From Ampelocalamus luodianensis (taxonomy: Eukaryota > Streptophyta > Magnoliopsida > Poales > Poaceae): a stretch of 64,000 nt of DNA. A program made the position numbers and the translations under genes. Positions 10,964 through 22,334 of this stretch are shown piece by piece; position 1 is the stretch's first letter, and each line of letters starts with the position of its first letter. The DNA is taken from the NCBI GenBank assembly GCA_036346255.1, contig CM070628.1, positions 1,875,840-1,939,839 on the forward strand, read 5' to 3'. The notes under the pieces were generated by a model. It was not told the origin of the DNA. It did not search any database and worked only from the letters and a program-made list of their open reading frames with translations.

Positions 10964-12540
10964 AAATATCAACAATTGGATCTTCTAAAATGGATGGTCT
11001 AAAGTAAGCTGGGTTAAAAACTTTTTACATCTGAACTAGCACGAATTTACAATACGTTGAAGCGAAATTGCAGTGTTAGACGTTGTACTAATGAAATTGT
11101 CACAGTGATGCAAATGGAATATTGAGATAGTTTATTCAGAGGAAAACGGTGAAATAGTTGACTCGAAAGAGAGGTAAAAACAAGATTATGTACTGTTCAT
11201 CTACCAGCCATGGATAATACAAGTTGAAGTTGGTCTTGTGGCATGTAGAAGCTGGACATTGGCAACAACCCCTGTGGTCACAGCAGTGGAGTAACCCTGG
11301 CCTTGTGTATATCAGCATGTATCCATGAATGTGCACAGCAATTTACCAATTTCCAATGGTTAAGCCATCATTGTTCTCCTCAAGAATGTGTGGACTCTCT
11401 TAAGGATCACACTTTCAGTAGGAACAATCAGAACTAGGAATCCTCAAGCATGTTGAGATGCTAGCAGAGTAGTAGCAGCTCAAGAAGCATACCATCCTCT
11501 CTCCCAACTCTAACAGATACAGCAACAGGTGTCCGGAGTTCCTGAACCTGAAGAATGCTGCTACGCCGCGTCCCGCGGGACACAAAAGTCGTAGAAACTT
11601 AAACACTTAGCCGCCGCCGGCCGGAGCCGCTCACCTACTCCGGTCCACGTATCCAGGAATCCGTCGTGCTGGAGCTTCTCTATCTGGTCGATATCCAAAA
11701 CCGCACATGAATTTGGGAGAGGGGTTCTTGGAATATGTTCGTGCAAGCTCCTTGCAATATACATCTACACGCAGGCTCATCCTACCAACCAGGCTGACAA
11801 GTGACATGCAAACAAGCGCTATTTTTTTTCCAGGTTACAGCAACAGGCAGCTGAGCCGAGCGTTGAATGACTTGAATCCGCAGCAACCCACCGCGCGATT
11901 GATTGAAACCCGAATATCTTGGGGTTTATTCAGTGATTCCAAAGCGGAGCATGTGCTCACAAGAGCGACATGTGCCTGGACCGGACTGAACCGAGCAAAA
12001 ACTTTTTCTTTGTTTTGTTATCCCCATCATAAGGAAGCTGAGTAGAATCCAAGAGAGCAAAGCAGCAGAGCCAGAGGAGGTAGCCGTTTCTTTCCCGCCT
12101 CTTTCTCTTCCTTTTCTTTTCGCCTGCACATTTCCAATCTCACTCGCCTCGGAAACCTCTGCAGCTACGCAGCAGTGTTCGTGTCGCCTTTGGTGACTTG
12201 AGTTTACCTCGTGCAGAAACAGAATATCATGAAACACCATTTTTTTTCTTCTTCCAAGAAAGTGTCAGGACAAATAGAAGCACTGCTCGAGGTTTCCAGC
12301 AGATTTGTTTCAAAGCAATCACAAGGAAGAAAGAATCACAGCAAGCAACAGAGATAAGGCAAAAAAAAAATTGTAACTTCTCTACGTCTTATTGAAGAGT
12401 CCTTATTGTCCTTCCAGTTTGAACTTAAAAAGAGAGACGAATACAATGGACAAGAGGGGGATGGGGATTGAGGAGTTTGAGATGCCCTCACCAATCCACA
12501 CATCCCCATCTCGTCTCATTGAATCCACTGCTCACGGCGA
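10964..12540. other. Unassigned sequence downstream of ADC
   Basis: No gene was recognised. Several short frames occur (11136-11336 and 11561-11764 minus, 11707-12045 plus), but none resembles a known family and they overlap one another on opposite strands. Confidence 0.4.
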
Positions 12541-12832
12541 AATTATCGAACAATCAAACTAAATAATAATCGAAAGAAACTTATTAGTTCCTCTTCTTAT
12601 TCCCAGAAAGGAGCGAAAACAGTGGACACTGACGCTTGCGAAATAAAAAGTTGCGCCAAATACTCCGGCGAAACTACGGCGACGAGACGCCCGACGACTA
12701 CGAACATGACACGATACAACACTGGGCTGAGATTACCATCCACGACGACTGACAACTGCTGGTAACATCACCAGTGGGACAGGTACAGGGGAGGAGGAGC
12801 AAGCTCGCTCGCATGTAGAAGCTGGCGCTTCG
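12541..12832 (-). other. Probable 3' UTR of ADC
   Basis: This follows the ADC stop codon on the minus strand. It is U-rich toward its far end and contains an aataag word near 12600 that could act as a weak polyadenylation signal. The exact 3' end cannot be set from sequence alone. Confidence 0.4.
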
Positions 12833-14920
12833 TCACACGGTGAGCCCGCGCATGAACTCCCACTCATCATCATCCTCCTCGGCGGCGCTGGCGGCCGACC
12901 CCTCCGAGTCACTGCTCATGCCGCTGCTCTCCCCGCTGGCCATCACCGCCGCCTCGGGGTCGAACGCAAGGTACGGCATTGCACCAAACGCTCTGGCGAG
13001 AGCGGCGGCCGTGGCGCCATCGGTTCTCTGCTTGAGGACCTCGAAGATGACCTCGGGCTCGTGCTGCATAGCGCGGAGCACGTCAGCGCAGGACGGCCCG
13101 GGCGCCGCGCGCGTCACGGCGAAGCAGTGGGGGCCGTCGCTCTGCGACACGCGCACCACGCTCGGCCCGCCGAACAGGTTGTGCAGCCCGCCGAGGGCCT
13201 CCTGGTAGGCGCCCCCGAGGAACATGCCCAGGTAGTACCCGCGGGTGCCGTGGCTGGGGAGCTCGTGCAGCGGCAGGCTGTGCCTCCCGCCGATGAACTG
13301 GTTGACCTTGCCGTCGCTGTCGCAGGTGAGGTCCGAAAGGACACCTTCGATGGCTGGCCGCTCCTGAAGGCGCTGGATTGGAATTATCGGGAAGAGCTGC
13401 TCAATGGCCCACATGTCCGGCAGGGAGGTGAACACAGACAGGTTGATGTGGTACGTGCGCGGCGGCTCGGCCGCGCCCATGCCGCGCGCGACGATCTCGC
13501 AGAGTCCATCGACAGCAGCAAGGTGCTCCAGGCCAAGAACCCCCTCCTTGAACTGCTCGGCGCAGCGCCGCTTCAGCTGGTCGGCGTATAGAGCACAGGT
13601 CTCAAAGTCACCGCGCACAGCGGCGGCCATGAGGTTGCGGTAGTCGGCGCGGCAGTCATCGGTGAGCTCATCAAGCAGGTAGGCCGTGGCTGTGTCAATG
13701 CGGCCAGGCGCTGAAGCCGAGAAGGCCTCGAACACCAGGACGGAGTGGTGCGACACCAGGGCGCGGCCGCTCTCGCTGCAGATGATGGGGTGCTCCACCC
13801 CCTTGCGGTCACAGACGCGGCCAACGGCGGCCACCACGGCCGCCGCGTACTCCTCCAAGCTGTATGCCACTGACATGTCGGTCTGCGCCGAGTGGGTTCC
13901 ATCATAGTCGATGCCGAGGCCGCCACCAACATCAATGACGCGCATGGCCGCGCCGAGGCGGGCGAGCTCGCAGTAGATCTGCGCGGCCTCGCCGACGCCA
14001 TCGGCGAGCAGAGCAGTGGTCGGGATCTGGGAGCCAATGTGGAAGTGCAGGAGCTGGAGGCAGTCGAGCATACCAAGGGTCTTGAGCTTGGACACCACGG
14101 ACAGTATCTGCGCAGCGTTCAGACCGAACTTGCCCTTCTCCCCCGACGTGGAGCCGAAGTGGCCGGCGTGCTTGGTGCGCAGCTTGGCGCGCATGCCGAC
14201 CACCGGGCGCACGCCGAGGCGGCGGCTCGCCTCGACGACAATGTCGAGCTCCTCCTCCTGCTCGAGCACGATGACCGTACTGAGTCCCATGGTGCGCGCG
14301 ATGAGCGCGAGTGAGACATACTCGTCGTCCTTGTAGCCGTTACAGATGAGCAGGGCGTCCGGGTTGCCGCGCGCGGCGAGGCAACCCATGGCGAGCAGCA
14401 GCTCCGGCTTGGAGCCGGCCTCCAGGCCGAAGCGGAACGGTGCGCCGAACTCCACAATGTCCTCCACGACGTACCTGTCCTGGTTGCACTTGACCGGGTA
14501 CACGCCCTGGTACCTCCCGCCGTAGCCGGTGGAGCGCACGGCGTAGTCGAACGCCGCGTTAAGGGTCTCCACGCGGTGGCGCAGCACGTCGGGGAACCGC
14601 ACCAGCAGCGGCAGCGGCAGACCCAGCCCGCCGGCGGCGCGCGGCCCGGCCGCCTTGGCCACCACCTTGGCCAGGTCGATCTCCTGCCCGGGCAGCGTGG
14701 CCGCGCCGTGCGGGCGCACGGCAACGTCGCCGTCCTCGTTGACGAAGAAGTAGGGCGCGCCCCAGCCGTCCACGTTGTACAGCGCCGCAGAGAGGTCGGC
14801 CGACCACGCGACCGCCTCGGGTTCGGCGGTGGGGCCCAGCAACGGCGCAGGGAAGTGCGCCGCGTCGCACGCGAAGGTGTGCGCCACAGGTGCAGCAGCG
14901 TCCACGGCGATCGCAGGCAT
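12833..14920 (-). CDS. ADC: Arginine decarboxylase (biosynthetic, plant type)
   Basis: This enzyme converts arginine to agmatine, the first step of the plant arginine route to putrescine, and needs pyridoxal phosphate. The single-exon frame of 695 codons is intact and of normal length for grass ADC. The PLP lysine is K144 in YPVKCNQDR. HFHIGSQ is at 292-298, the glycine-rich phosphate loop GGGLGIDYDG at 332-341, and the conserved C-terminal-domain cysteine motif LTCDSDGK at 531-538. The protein ends in an acidic, serine-rich tail (about 657-689) followed by WEFMRGLTV, as in other grass ADCs. The ATG at 14920 is the first in the transcript: no ATG lies between it and the TATA box. The N-terminus gives no clear transit peptide, though plastid import has been reported for plant ADCs. 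Polyamine synthesis is stress-responsive and the leader suggests translational control. Confidence 0.97.
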   Translation of the reverse strand: MPAIAVDAAAPVAHTFACDAAHFPAPLLGPTAEPEAVAWSADLSAALYNVDGWGAPYFFVNEDGDVAVRPHGAATLPGQEIDLAKVVAKAAGPRAAGGLGLPLPLLVRFPDVLRHRVETLNAAFDYAVRSTGYGGRYQGVYPVKCNQDRYVVEDIVEFGAPFRFGLEAGSKPELLLAMGCLAARGNPDALLICNGYKDDEYVSLALIARTMGLSTVIVLEQEEELDIVVEASRRLGVRPVVGMRAKLRTKHAGHFGSTSGEKGKFGLNAAQILSVVSKLKTLGMLDCLQLLHFHIGSQIPTTALLADGVGEAAQIYCELARLGAAMRVIDVGGGLGIDYDGTHSAQTDMSVAYSLEEYAAAVVAAVGRVCDRKGVEHPIICSESGRALVSHHSVLVFEAFSASAPGRIDTATAYLLDELTDDCRADYRNLMAAAVRGDFETCALYADQLKRRCAEQFKEGVLGLEHLAAVDGLCEIVARGMGAAEPPRTYHINLSVFTSLPDMWAIEQLFPIIPIQRLQERPAIEGVLSDLTCDSDGKVNQFIGGRHSLPLHELPSHGTRGYYLGMFLGGAYQEALGGLHNLFGGPSVVRVSQSDGPHCFAVTRAAPGPSCADVLRAMQHEPEVIFEVLKQRTDGATAAALARAFGAMPYLAFDPEAAVMASGESSGMSSDSEGSAASAAEEDDDEWEFMRGLTV

Positions 14921-15508
14921 CTCGTCACAACCGGAGAACGCTAGAATCCACAGAAAAAGTTAGCCTTTTTTTTTTGTTCGTGCTGTAATTTTTGCTATTT
15001 CGGTGGCGTTAGCGGCGAAAATTCAGAACAAAAAAAATGGTGTGAGGCGGGCGATTGATTAATAAAAAAGAAGAAGAACAAAAAGAAATGGAACGATAAG
15101 AAGAATCGAAATCGAGATTTCGATTATCTGGGATGCCAAAAGAGGAAGTTCTGGAAGGGGAGGTAGAAGAACTTTAGGACGGGATTTTTGATCCTGTTGT
15201 GAGGAAGGGGGCTTTGAAAGCCGCCGAGGCCGGAGCCCCGGCTACCCCCGCAAACGGAGCAGGCGGGGGGAGCGCTCGCGGAGAGGGTGTCGTCGCCGGT
15301 GGTGGAGCCCGGGCACCCCACGCCGGCGGTCAGGAGAAGGCCTCGGCGAGGAAACGGACAACCAAGACGGGGCGCGGTGAGGCGGCTAGGGTCAAGGTTA
15401 GGGCGTCGGAGGCGGCGACGAGGGTTTGTTAGGAGCGGGCGGCCAAAGCCAATCGGAGAAGCGAAGGAATGAAACGAGATGTGAAATGGGCGACTGCGTC
15501 GTGGCCAA
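14921..15508 (-). promoter_or_regulatory. ADC 5' leader without AUG, with ADC-box-like hairpin
   Basis: The leader of about 590 nt, from the predicted start site to the ADC ATG, contains no AUG in any frame. A GC-rich block at about 15205-15275 can pair with itself (gccggggctccggc, ggctttcaaagcc, and ggggg with ccccc). Plant ADC mRNAs are known to carry a conserved, structured 5' leader element (ADC-box) that limits translation, and this block fits by position and character. A frame overlapping the block is open from at least 15321 down to a stop at 15124 with only near-cognate starts (CTG, GTG). The proximal 200 nt are A/U-rich with long A and T runs. Confidence 0.65.
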
Positions 15509-15536
15509 GGCGAGGGTAGCGCTGGGCGTCCGGGCT

Positions 15537-15546
15537 CCTTTTATAG
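15537..15546 (-). promoter_or_regulatory. TATA box of ADC
   Basis: On the minus strand the sequence reads ctataaaagg, a near-consensus plant TATA box with no competitor nearby. Transcription would start about 30 bases downstream, near 15508. Confidence 0.65.
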
Positions 15547-15549
15547 GTG

Positions 15550-16260
15550 GGGGGGGGGGGTGGGGGCTCGGCCCATGGGCCCCACCGCCGCTCGGTTTTT
15601 TCCCGCTGGCCTCCCCCACTCCCGCCTCTCGTTGGTGCCGTATGCGAATGCGTAAAAACTCTCCCCTTTGGCGTCCGCGGACGCAAAAACACGCGCGTTT
15701 CCTCGTTTCATTTCTTACCGACTCGGTAGGTGCGGCTTGAGCCTGACAGTCCGGGCCGGCGAGTCAGCGGCGCAAAAGCATTGTTCAAGGAAGGCTCGTG
15801 CCTCGTGGGTCCTGGCTGGGTAGTTGGGGGTCGTGGACAGGACCCGTTAATTGCCACCCATCCCTTGGCTCGCATCGCGTCGCGCGCACATGCCTCCCCA
15901 TCAGCCGCGAGCGGTGGTGGTTGTTGAATGTTTCGCCGGGGTCACGTTCTTTGATCCCTGTGTTGTTTCTGTTGCGCCTGCCACCGCATCTAGGCCGTCC
16001 CGTCCAGTCCAGGAATCCGGCGGCCGGGAGCCCCCGAGATCGGACTTCTCCCGGGTTTTGTATGCAGTTTACGCGGCTCCCTCTCGGATTCGCTGCGTTG
16101 CGGTAGCCGGTAGGGTGGGGGTGTCGCATCGGCAGCGCCTGCGGCGGTGGCAGGGGACGATAGGGTGGGGCATCGCACGGGCTCGAGCCAGGTGTGTCTG
16201 TGTGAGCGTAAGCGTGAGCGTGAGCGAAGCGGAATTTAGGATTTCGCCGCTGCTCGTTTG
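15550..16260. other. GC-rich upstream region of ADC
   Basis: Includes the presumed ADC promoter. No gene was recognised. Long overlapping frames on both strands are due to high GC content. Confidence 0.4.
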
Positions 16261-16603
16261 GAACTTTTTTTATTTAATCTATTTTTAAAAAATATTTTAA
16301 AAATACTATTTCCCTAACTTTATTTTCAATTCTGATATCTTTAGTCACGTCACAACCTGATAAAAGCACGTTGTCACACTAAGGATCTCGGTGTGGCAAA
16401 TGATGTGACAGAACTTAGTAAAAAACAAACGCATATTAACTCGAAAGGCTATCGTGTAAGTTTTGATCACACCGTGTACATGACGTGACAGAGTATTTTT
16501 GTCACGCCTCGTGTTGTGGCGTAATTAAATGGACTATAATTAGAAATAAAGACAGGAAGAGATTGTCTTTAAAGTGTTTTTTTAAATAATAAAAAGCAAG
16601 CTC
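16261..16603. mobile_element. Mutator-like MITE, family 2
   Basis: The 343-bp element starts gaactttttttatttaatc and is flanked by an exact 9-bp duplication, gctcgtttg (16252-16260 and 16604-16612). Its left end matches the left end of the element at 34869-35259, including the ctaactttattttcaattctga segment. The interior carries repeated gtgacg/cgtcac and tgtgac/gtcaca words. No coding capacity. Confidence 0.75.
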
Positions 16604-17044
16604 GCTCGTTTGACCGTGCCGGACTACGCCGCTCGTTCGTTTTTTCGTCAGGCAGCCGCACGCTTTTGTCTTTCTTTTTGGGTTTTGTTTTCCTCCTCCG
16701 TGCAAAAGGATTGGAGGGGGAAAATGACACTGTCTTGGTGACGAAGGGGAGGGGATAAGGAGCCTTGAATTGCGGAGAAATGGCTGCTTTTTCCCACTAT
16801 CTCGGCTCGACTGACGAAATATTCCACTTGGCTGGTGGATGCGATTTTTGCTGGATTTTTGTGCAGCCGATGGAATTTTAAAAACAATTTGTATGTACAA
16901 AATAGCAGTCCGTACTTTGCAAAACACTCTTCCACAGTCAGGTAGCCGCGTGTGCTTTTTTTAGAACACGCAGGAGCTCCACGCGTCATTTGATTTGATT
17001 GATTGGTATTAAAATGAGAGACATGTCAAAGGAACTACGAGTAA

Positions 17045-17271
17045 GTGGTGTATTTGGCTGTTGGTATCAAGTGGTATATGTATAAATTGGTTGAAGAAGA
17101 AAAAATTATCTATGTATTTGGTTGCTCGAATGAAATCATCTCATCCTAGATGGTAGGATACAAATTTGTGAAATATCTTTTTAGATGTTGAACCATCTCA
17201 TTCATCATAAACAGTTGAATCATATGATCATCTCATCTCATTCAACCACATCCGACCAACCAAACACACTC
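17045..17271. mobile_element. Tourist-like MITE
   Basis: The 227-bp element has imperfect inverted ends (gtggtgtatttggctg against the complement of accaaacacactc) and a TAA duplication at 17042-17044 and 17272-17274. Both features are typical of Tourist/Harbinger elements. The interior is AT-rich with catctcat repeats. Confidence 0.7.
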
Positions 17272-17389
17272 TAAGGCACATCACCCCTCGTAACTAAAAG
17301 TTATGGTGCACAAGCACAACGGAGTTCGAACACGACTAAATGCTTTATACTTGATATTGGTTGATACTTTTAAAAATTAATTTTAACCC

Positions 17390-18125
17390 TCTCTTTATGT
17401 TTATTCTAAAAAAACTTTTCGCTAAACGATCGTATTATTGTAAGTAAATTTCGCAAAATTGTAACTTTATTAGCATAATTATCAGTTTGCTACAACTTTA
17501 AGTGAGGATTTAGGGTGACTGCACCTTTAAGAGAGCAATTTTTCAAAAATTTGGTAACGCTGTCACGAATGGACCGCCCTAACAAGCCGATCCACACGTC
17601 ACACGTCACACACAAACACCAACACATTGCACATCAGCGGCGCAAAAGCTGTAGTTTGTTGATGCTTGGACGGAAAAGTTGCATGTACGCAAATTTTACT
17701 CTTTTTTTAAAAATGAAGGCTACTAATTAGTGACTCATTTCTTTTAACTGATTTTTAAACTGAACCAACATGCGTACTCTTCTTGGCAATGAGACACTTT
17801 ACAGTCCAAACTATCAATAAACTGCAATTTTTACGCCGCCGATGTGTGAGCCTCGTTGGCGTTGCATGGTGTGTGATTGGTGCTTGTATGACACCTCGTA
17901 ACAGGCTCAGCGTCACATGTGTGTATGACATGTGAGTTCATCTTATTGGGACAACTTGTTTATAAAGGAGTTGCATTTTTTTTTATGAATTGGTATGTTA
18001 GTATTAAAGATGCGGCTACTTGAAATACTAGTTTAAAGTTGTAGCAAACTGATAGTTTATCAAGTAAATTGTAGCTTTGCGAAAATTACTATATTTTTGT
18101 TAGAAAATGTTTACTTAATAGTAAA
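17390..18125. repeat. Inverted-repeat element
   Basis: A 21-base perfect inverted pair (atcagtttgctacaacttta plus one base at 17481-17501, complement at about 18032-18053) lies within longer imperfect arms, including tttcgcaaaa and gtaaatt words at both sides. The centre has repeated cacacgtcacac/gtgtgtgac words. It is probably a non-autonomous DNA transposon; the ends and target duplication were not defined. Confidence 0.5.
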
Positions 18126-18391
18126 ACCAATTATATGCCACCATGCTACGCGGCCTTTCTCTGTTCGCGTACACTCTTGTAATATTACAAGTGCTACTTT
18201 GGTCTTATTTTACTTTTTCGACATTCGAGGATTTGTTTGCATTATTATTAGGGCCATATTTGGATAATTTGAACGGAGTCTCGTACAATTTGCTCTACTT
18301 CCAACAGAAATCATGTGTTCCGCGTAGGACCTAAAAAAGATCTTAATTTTAGCCGTACCTAGGGAAACACCACTTAATTAAATGGTTTTAC

Positions 18392-19208
18392 TAAACAACA
18401 TTCGACTTTTTTTTTTGTCAAAATAGTCGAATTTGCATTTGTCCGATATGCTTTGAGATTTGTACTTCTTCTCATCTGATGAATTAGATCCGAATTTATT
18501 ATGATTTTTTTTCTCAGAACATAAGAGTTCACCACGTTGTCATATTTTGTTAGTCTAGATTTTTTTTCTTTGTTTTTGTTTAATCTCTCAAAGTGTATGT
18601 TAAATTCCGAATCATGTGATGGAAATATGAGTTATTAAGACTTTCGAGAATAATTAAAGTGACCAAAAATAAAAATTACATAAATAATTTAATGCAATTT
18701 ATGTATAATAAATGAAGTTGTAAATGAACTAAAATTTGATTGTTTTAAGCCGAGAAAATAGTCGAATCTTGTATAGAGGGACCTAAAATAAGTCTAGTTA
18801 AACAACATTTGACTGTTTTTTTTTATCAAAATAGTCAAATTTTCATTTGTTCGATATGCTTTAAGATTTGTACTTTTTCTCATCTGATGAATTGAGTCCG
18901 AATTTAATATGATTTTTTCGTCAGAACATAAGAGTTCACTATATTGCCGTATTTTGTTAGTATAGAATTTTATTTTATTTTTGTCATTGTTTTTGCTTAA
19001 TCTCTCAAAGTATATGTTAGATTTCGAATCATGTGATGGAAATATGAGTTATTATTACTTTTAAGAATAATTACAGTGATCAAAAACAAAAATTATATAA
19101 ATAATTTATGTATAATGAATAAAGTTATAAATAAACTAAAATTTAACTATTTTAGACTGAGAAAATAATCTAATCTTATATAGACGGACCTTAATTAAAA
19201 ACAAGTCT
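18392..19208. repeat. Tandem duplication, about 407-bp unit x 2
   Basis: Unit A is 18392-18798 and unit B 18799 to about 19208. Both begin taaacaacatt and both contain the words tctcatctgatgaatt, cagaacataagagttcac, atcatgtgatggaaatatg and a gagaaaatag..tcgaatct-like end. They differ by many substitutions and small indels, so the duplication is old. AT-rich and non-coding. Confidence 0.75.
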
Positions 19209-20244
19209 CTTCAACACACCACCAAAAAAATGTATGATTTGATTTCCATGCGATCCACATGAGACGTATACGATCCAGAGAGATTTGACGGACGGGCAGC
19301 ATCAAAGCCCGTCTCTTCACGGGGAAAAAAAACACGGACCCCGAAGCACGTCGTCCACCCGATCAGACACTCGCGACTCGCGCGAGTAGAAGAGGGGGGA
19401 AGCGGAGCAAAGCAGAGAGGACGGAACGAGCACGACGTGATTTGATGGCCCAACGAGGGGCTGCGCGGAGAAAAGATCCCTCCGCTCACGGCTCACGGCT
19501 CACCGCTCCGGTGCCTCTTCGCAGCGATGCGCGCTGTTGGTTTCTGTCTGGAAAGGATCGGTGGATTTGGCCTGTGTGTCTTGGGCGGAATCCAGCGAGA
19601 TCCGCGTCGAGATGCCGCGTGGCTGCCGGTGGGACCGGGCCCCGTCCCTCTCCCTCGCTCGCATAATTGCGTTTCCTCCACCTCTCCCCCTTTGCTCGCG
19701 CCGCGACGGCAAAGCGAAGCAAACGAGGAGAAGAGGAGCTCGGTCGACGACGACGATGCGTGGCTCCTGTTCTCGCGCGCGCGCGCACGGCCCGGATCGA
19801 GTCAAAGCTACCGCTTTCGGCTCGCCCGCCTGAATTGTTCCCCCGTTGATAAAAAGGCGACGAGTCCGGAAATATCGAGATTTTATTTCGGGGCATGGAC
19901 GCGCGTCGGGGTGCACGCGGGGACGGATGGACGGGCTGGATCGGTGCACGTGTGGGTTGGACGGCGGTGCTCTATCCAAAACCTGGCGTGCGCTGCGTTT
20001 TATCCGGCTATCCTAGTCATCGTTTCCCCTTGGTTCTCCCTGCAGTGACTTGGTGACCGGTGGCTGCTGGTGAGTAGCGTACATCCCACAGCAGTACAAG
20101 TTACCGGACTATTATATTTTGCTGTAAACCCATCCAGCGCGAATGCAGCTTGAAGAAGAGTATCATGTACGCTCTAGCGTGTAACGATGAGTTGTCGAGC
20201 TTTGAGATTATCTACGGTGATTCTACGTGAATATATCATTTATA
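19209..20244. other. Unassigned GC-rich segment
   Basis: No gene was recognised. From 19440 to 20000 the sequence is GC-rich with overlapping open frames on both strands and no recognisable domain. It could be the first exon or promoter region of an unknown gene, or part of a transposon. Confidence 0.3.
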
Positions 20245-20899
20245 CCTATTTTGGGTTTTTTTTTTGGCCGTATTTGCGCTTTTTGTATTTACAAGAGTGA
20301 CCGTCGTCGGATTTTATTTATAAAAATAACACACTGCCGCACGACCACCACCGTGCGGCAGGCTCTCCCTGACTGTCACCTGCTCTCTTGCTGCACGATC
20401 ACCATGTGGTGGCACCTGCTGCATGGCCACCGTGCGGTGGGTTGCTCCCTCCCATCATGTGCCCTCCCCTCCCTCCCGCCAACCACCCCTCCCGTCACGT
20501 GCCAAATAAAAATTCTATAAAACTGGTCCAGTTCTTTGGAGAAACAAAAAACCGAACGACTGTCACCTTTCCCACTGCACGTCCTCCCCCCATCTGCATA
20601 TCTGTAAACTCATCGTGGCTGTCCCCCTTGCCCGTAGTGCTGCGCGTAGACAACGCATCCGGAATTCCCAGCGCAAACGCAACGGTTCCTCCTTCACTCG
20701 GCTATAAATATCGAACTCTCGCAGTCGCTCTTCGCTCATCCCAATTGCGTTTCGTTTCTCGTTCTGACGCTCGTCGCTGAGAACTCAGAGAACGTAATAT
20801 AATTAATTTTTTTTGGAGATTAAATATTTGCTTGCTTCTCATTGCTCGTCGCTCGGCCTATTTTGATAACTTTCCCCTGAAGAGCAGGTAATTTGTCGG

Positions 20900-21475
20900 A
20901 TATTTTTTTCGTTATTACCGTAGTCGTAGTTAATCGGTCTTAGTCAACAAGTCGTAATTAAATAGTATAATGGTAATTAATTAGTTAGTTTACAGATAAT
21001 TAATTAGTTTAGTGGTAAGTACTTAATCATAATTAGTTTAGTAGTTATCAATAAGGCATATTAAATTAGTGAAAATAAACTACTCGTAATTTATTTAGTG
21101 GTAATTAATCTGTTGTAATTAGTTAATTTAGTCATAATCAATCTGTCGTAATTAGTTAGTTTAGTCGTAGTTAATTAGTTTATGGTAACTAATTAGTCGT
21201 AATTAGTTTAGTGGTTACTAGTCCGACATATTAAATTAGTGGAAAATAACTACTCGTAATTTTTTTAGTGGTAATTAATCAATCGTGATTAATTTGCTTA
21301 GTCGTAATTAATTAGTTTAGTGGTACATAATTAGTCGTAATTAGTTTAGTGGTTATCCGCCCAACATATTAAATTGGTGGAAAATAACTACTCGTAATTT
21401 ATTTAGTGGTAATTAATAAGTCGTAATTAATTAGTTTACTGGTACATAATTAGTCGTAATTAGTTTAATAAGAGC
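20900..21475. repeat. AT-rich tandem array inside the Mutator-like element
   Basis: Built from variants of gtaattagtttagtggt and taattagtcg. A higher-order unit starting catattaaatt occurs at 21058, 21227 and 21365 (spacings 169 and 138 bp). Confidence 0.75.
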
Positions 21476-21484
21476 TTGTCAAGG

Positions 21485-22334
21485 TGAATGAAAGCATAGC
21501 ACAGAGTTACTACATGCAGATTGGCTCCCAACCCGAGGCGGCCATTCACAGGAAGACGATGTGTACAAGAATTGCTTCAACCGGATTGCACTTCGGGCGG
21601 GTACACCGCGCGAGCTCGGCATATAAATACAACCCCTTCAGCAGAGGATTCTCCTACATCAGGACTGCAACACTAGCTCGTTCATATGGAGAAGCAATGG
21701 GACGAGATCACCCAACTCGCAAGGGCTGCTGCAGCCCGGGACGACGGCGCCCGTAGCACCAACCCCTACCTCAACATTCTCAATGAGCATTCGTTGCAAG
21801 ACCCGTCCAAGGGGGAAACACCGCCCTTATGTTGATGCAGGAACATATGCAAGTTCTTCAAGTCCAAGAAGCGGCTGAGCTTGGGAATACGCTACTAGGG
21901 TTGTGCTAACTATGCCTGGAACTATCCCGATCGCCATAGGGACACGATGCGCTACCGGCAGCTAGTATGGAACAGCTATAGTATATTCCCCTAGCATTTA
22001 TATTTGAAAGTACACACTAACGACCTCTCCCGTCTACCCATAGTCTCCGGATCCGCTATGCGCCTACCGCAACTGGATCCACCTACAAGACCAGTGATGT
22101 CTTGACTGCGGAGAGTGGGATGCCCAGAGGGACTGCGAGAGGAGGGAGGAGCGGCGCCGCGACGAAGAGCACAACGAGCTTATCCGCTAGGAGATGCAAG
22201 CTCATCTTGAGACGTGCAGGCGGAGGAAGCGCGAGGCTCATGAGGAGGAGCGCGAGAGAAAACCCAAAATGACGGCTAGGGCCAAGGCGGTCGGCGAGGA
22301 GCACAATGCCGAGCACACAAGGAAAGGCAAATGA
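21485..22334 (+). pseudogene. Decayed coding-like fragment, possibly GRF-type zinc finger
   Basis: Across several frames, with stops at about 21832 and 21893, the plus strand yields WDEITQLARAA, then CKFFKSKKRLSLG, GCANYAWNYP, a later CLDCGEWDA and a charged EERRRDEEHNE tail. The order of a C..C/FF start, a G-C-x-N-Y box and a distal C..C/W resembles GRF-type zinc-finger proteins common in grass genomes. The match is weak and no complete domain is present. It lies inside the Mutator-like element, so it could be captured host sequence. Confidence 0.3.

Noticed and set aside
13061..14944. Long plus-strand and alternative minus-strand frames over ADC
   Set aside because: They are mirror frames of a GC-rich coding sequence. 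Only the 695-codon minus frame carries the enzyme motifs.
15426..15740. Plus-strand ORF upstream of ADC as a divergent gene
   Set aside because: No recognisable domain, and it overlaps the ADC TATA box and leader. It is explained by GC content.
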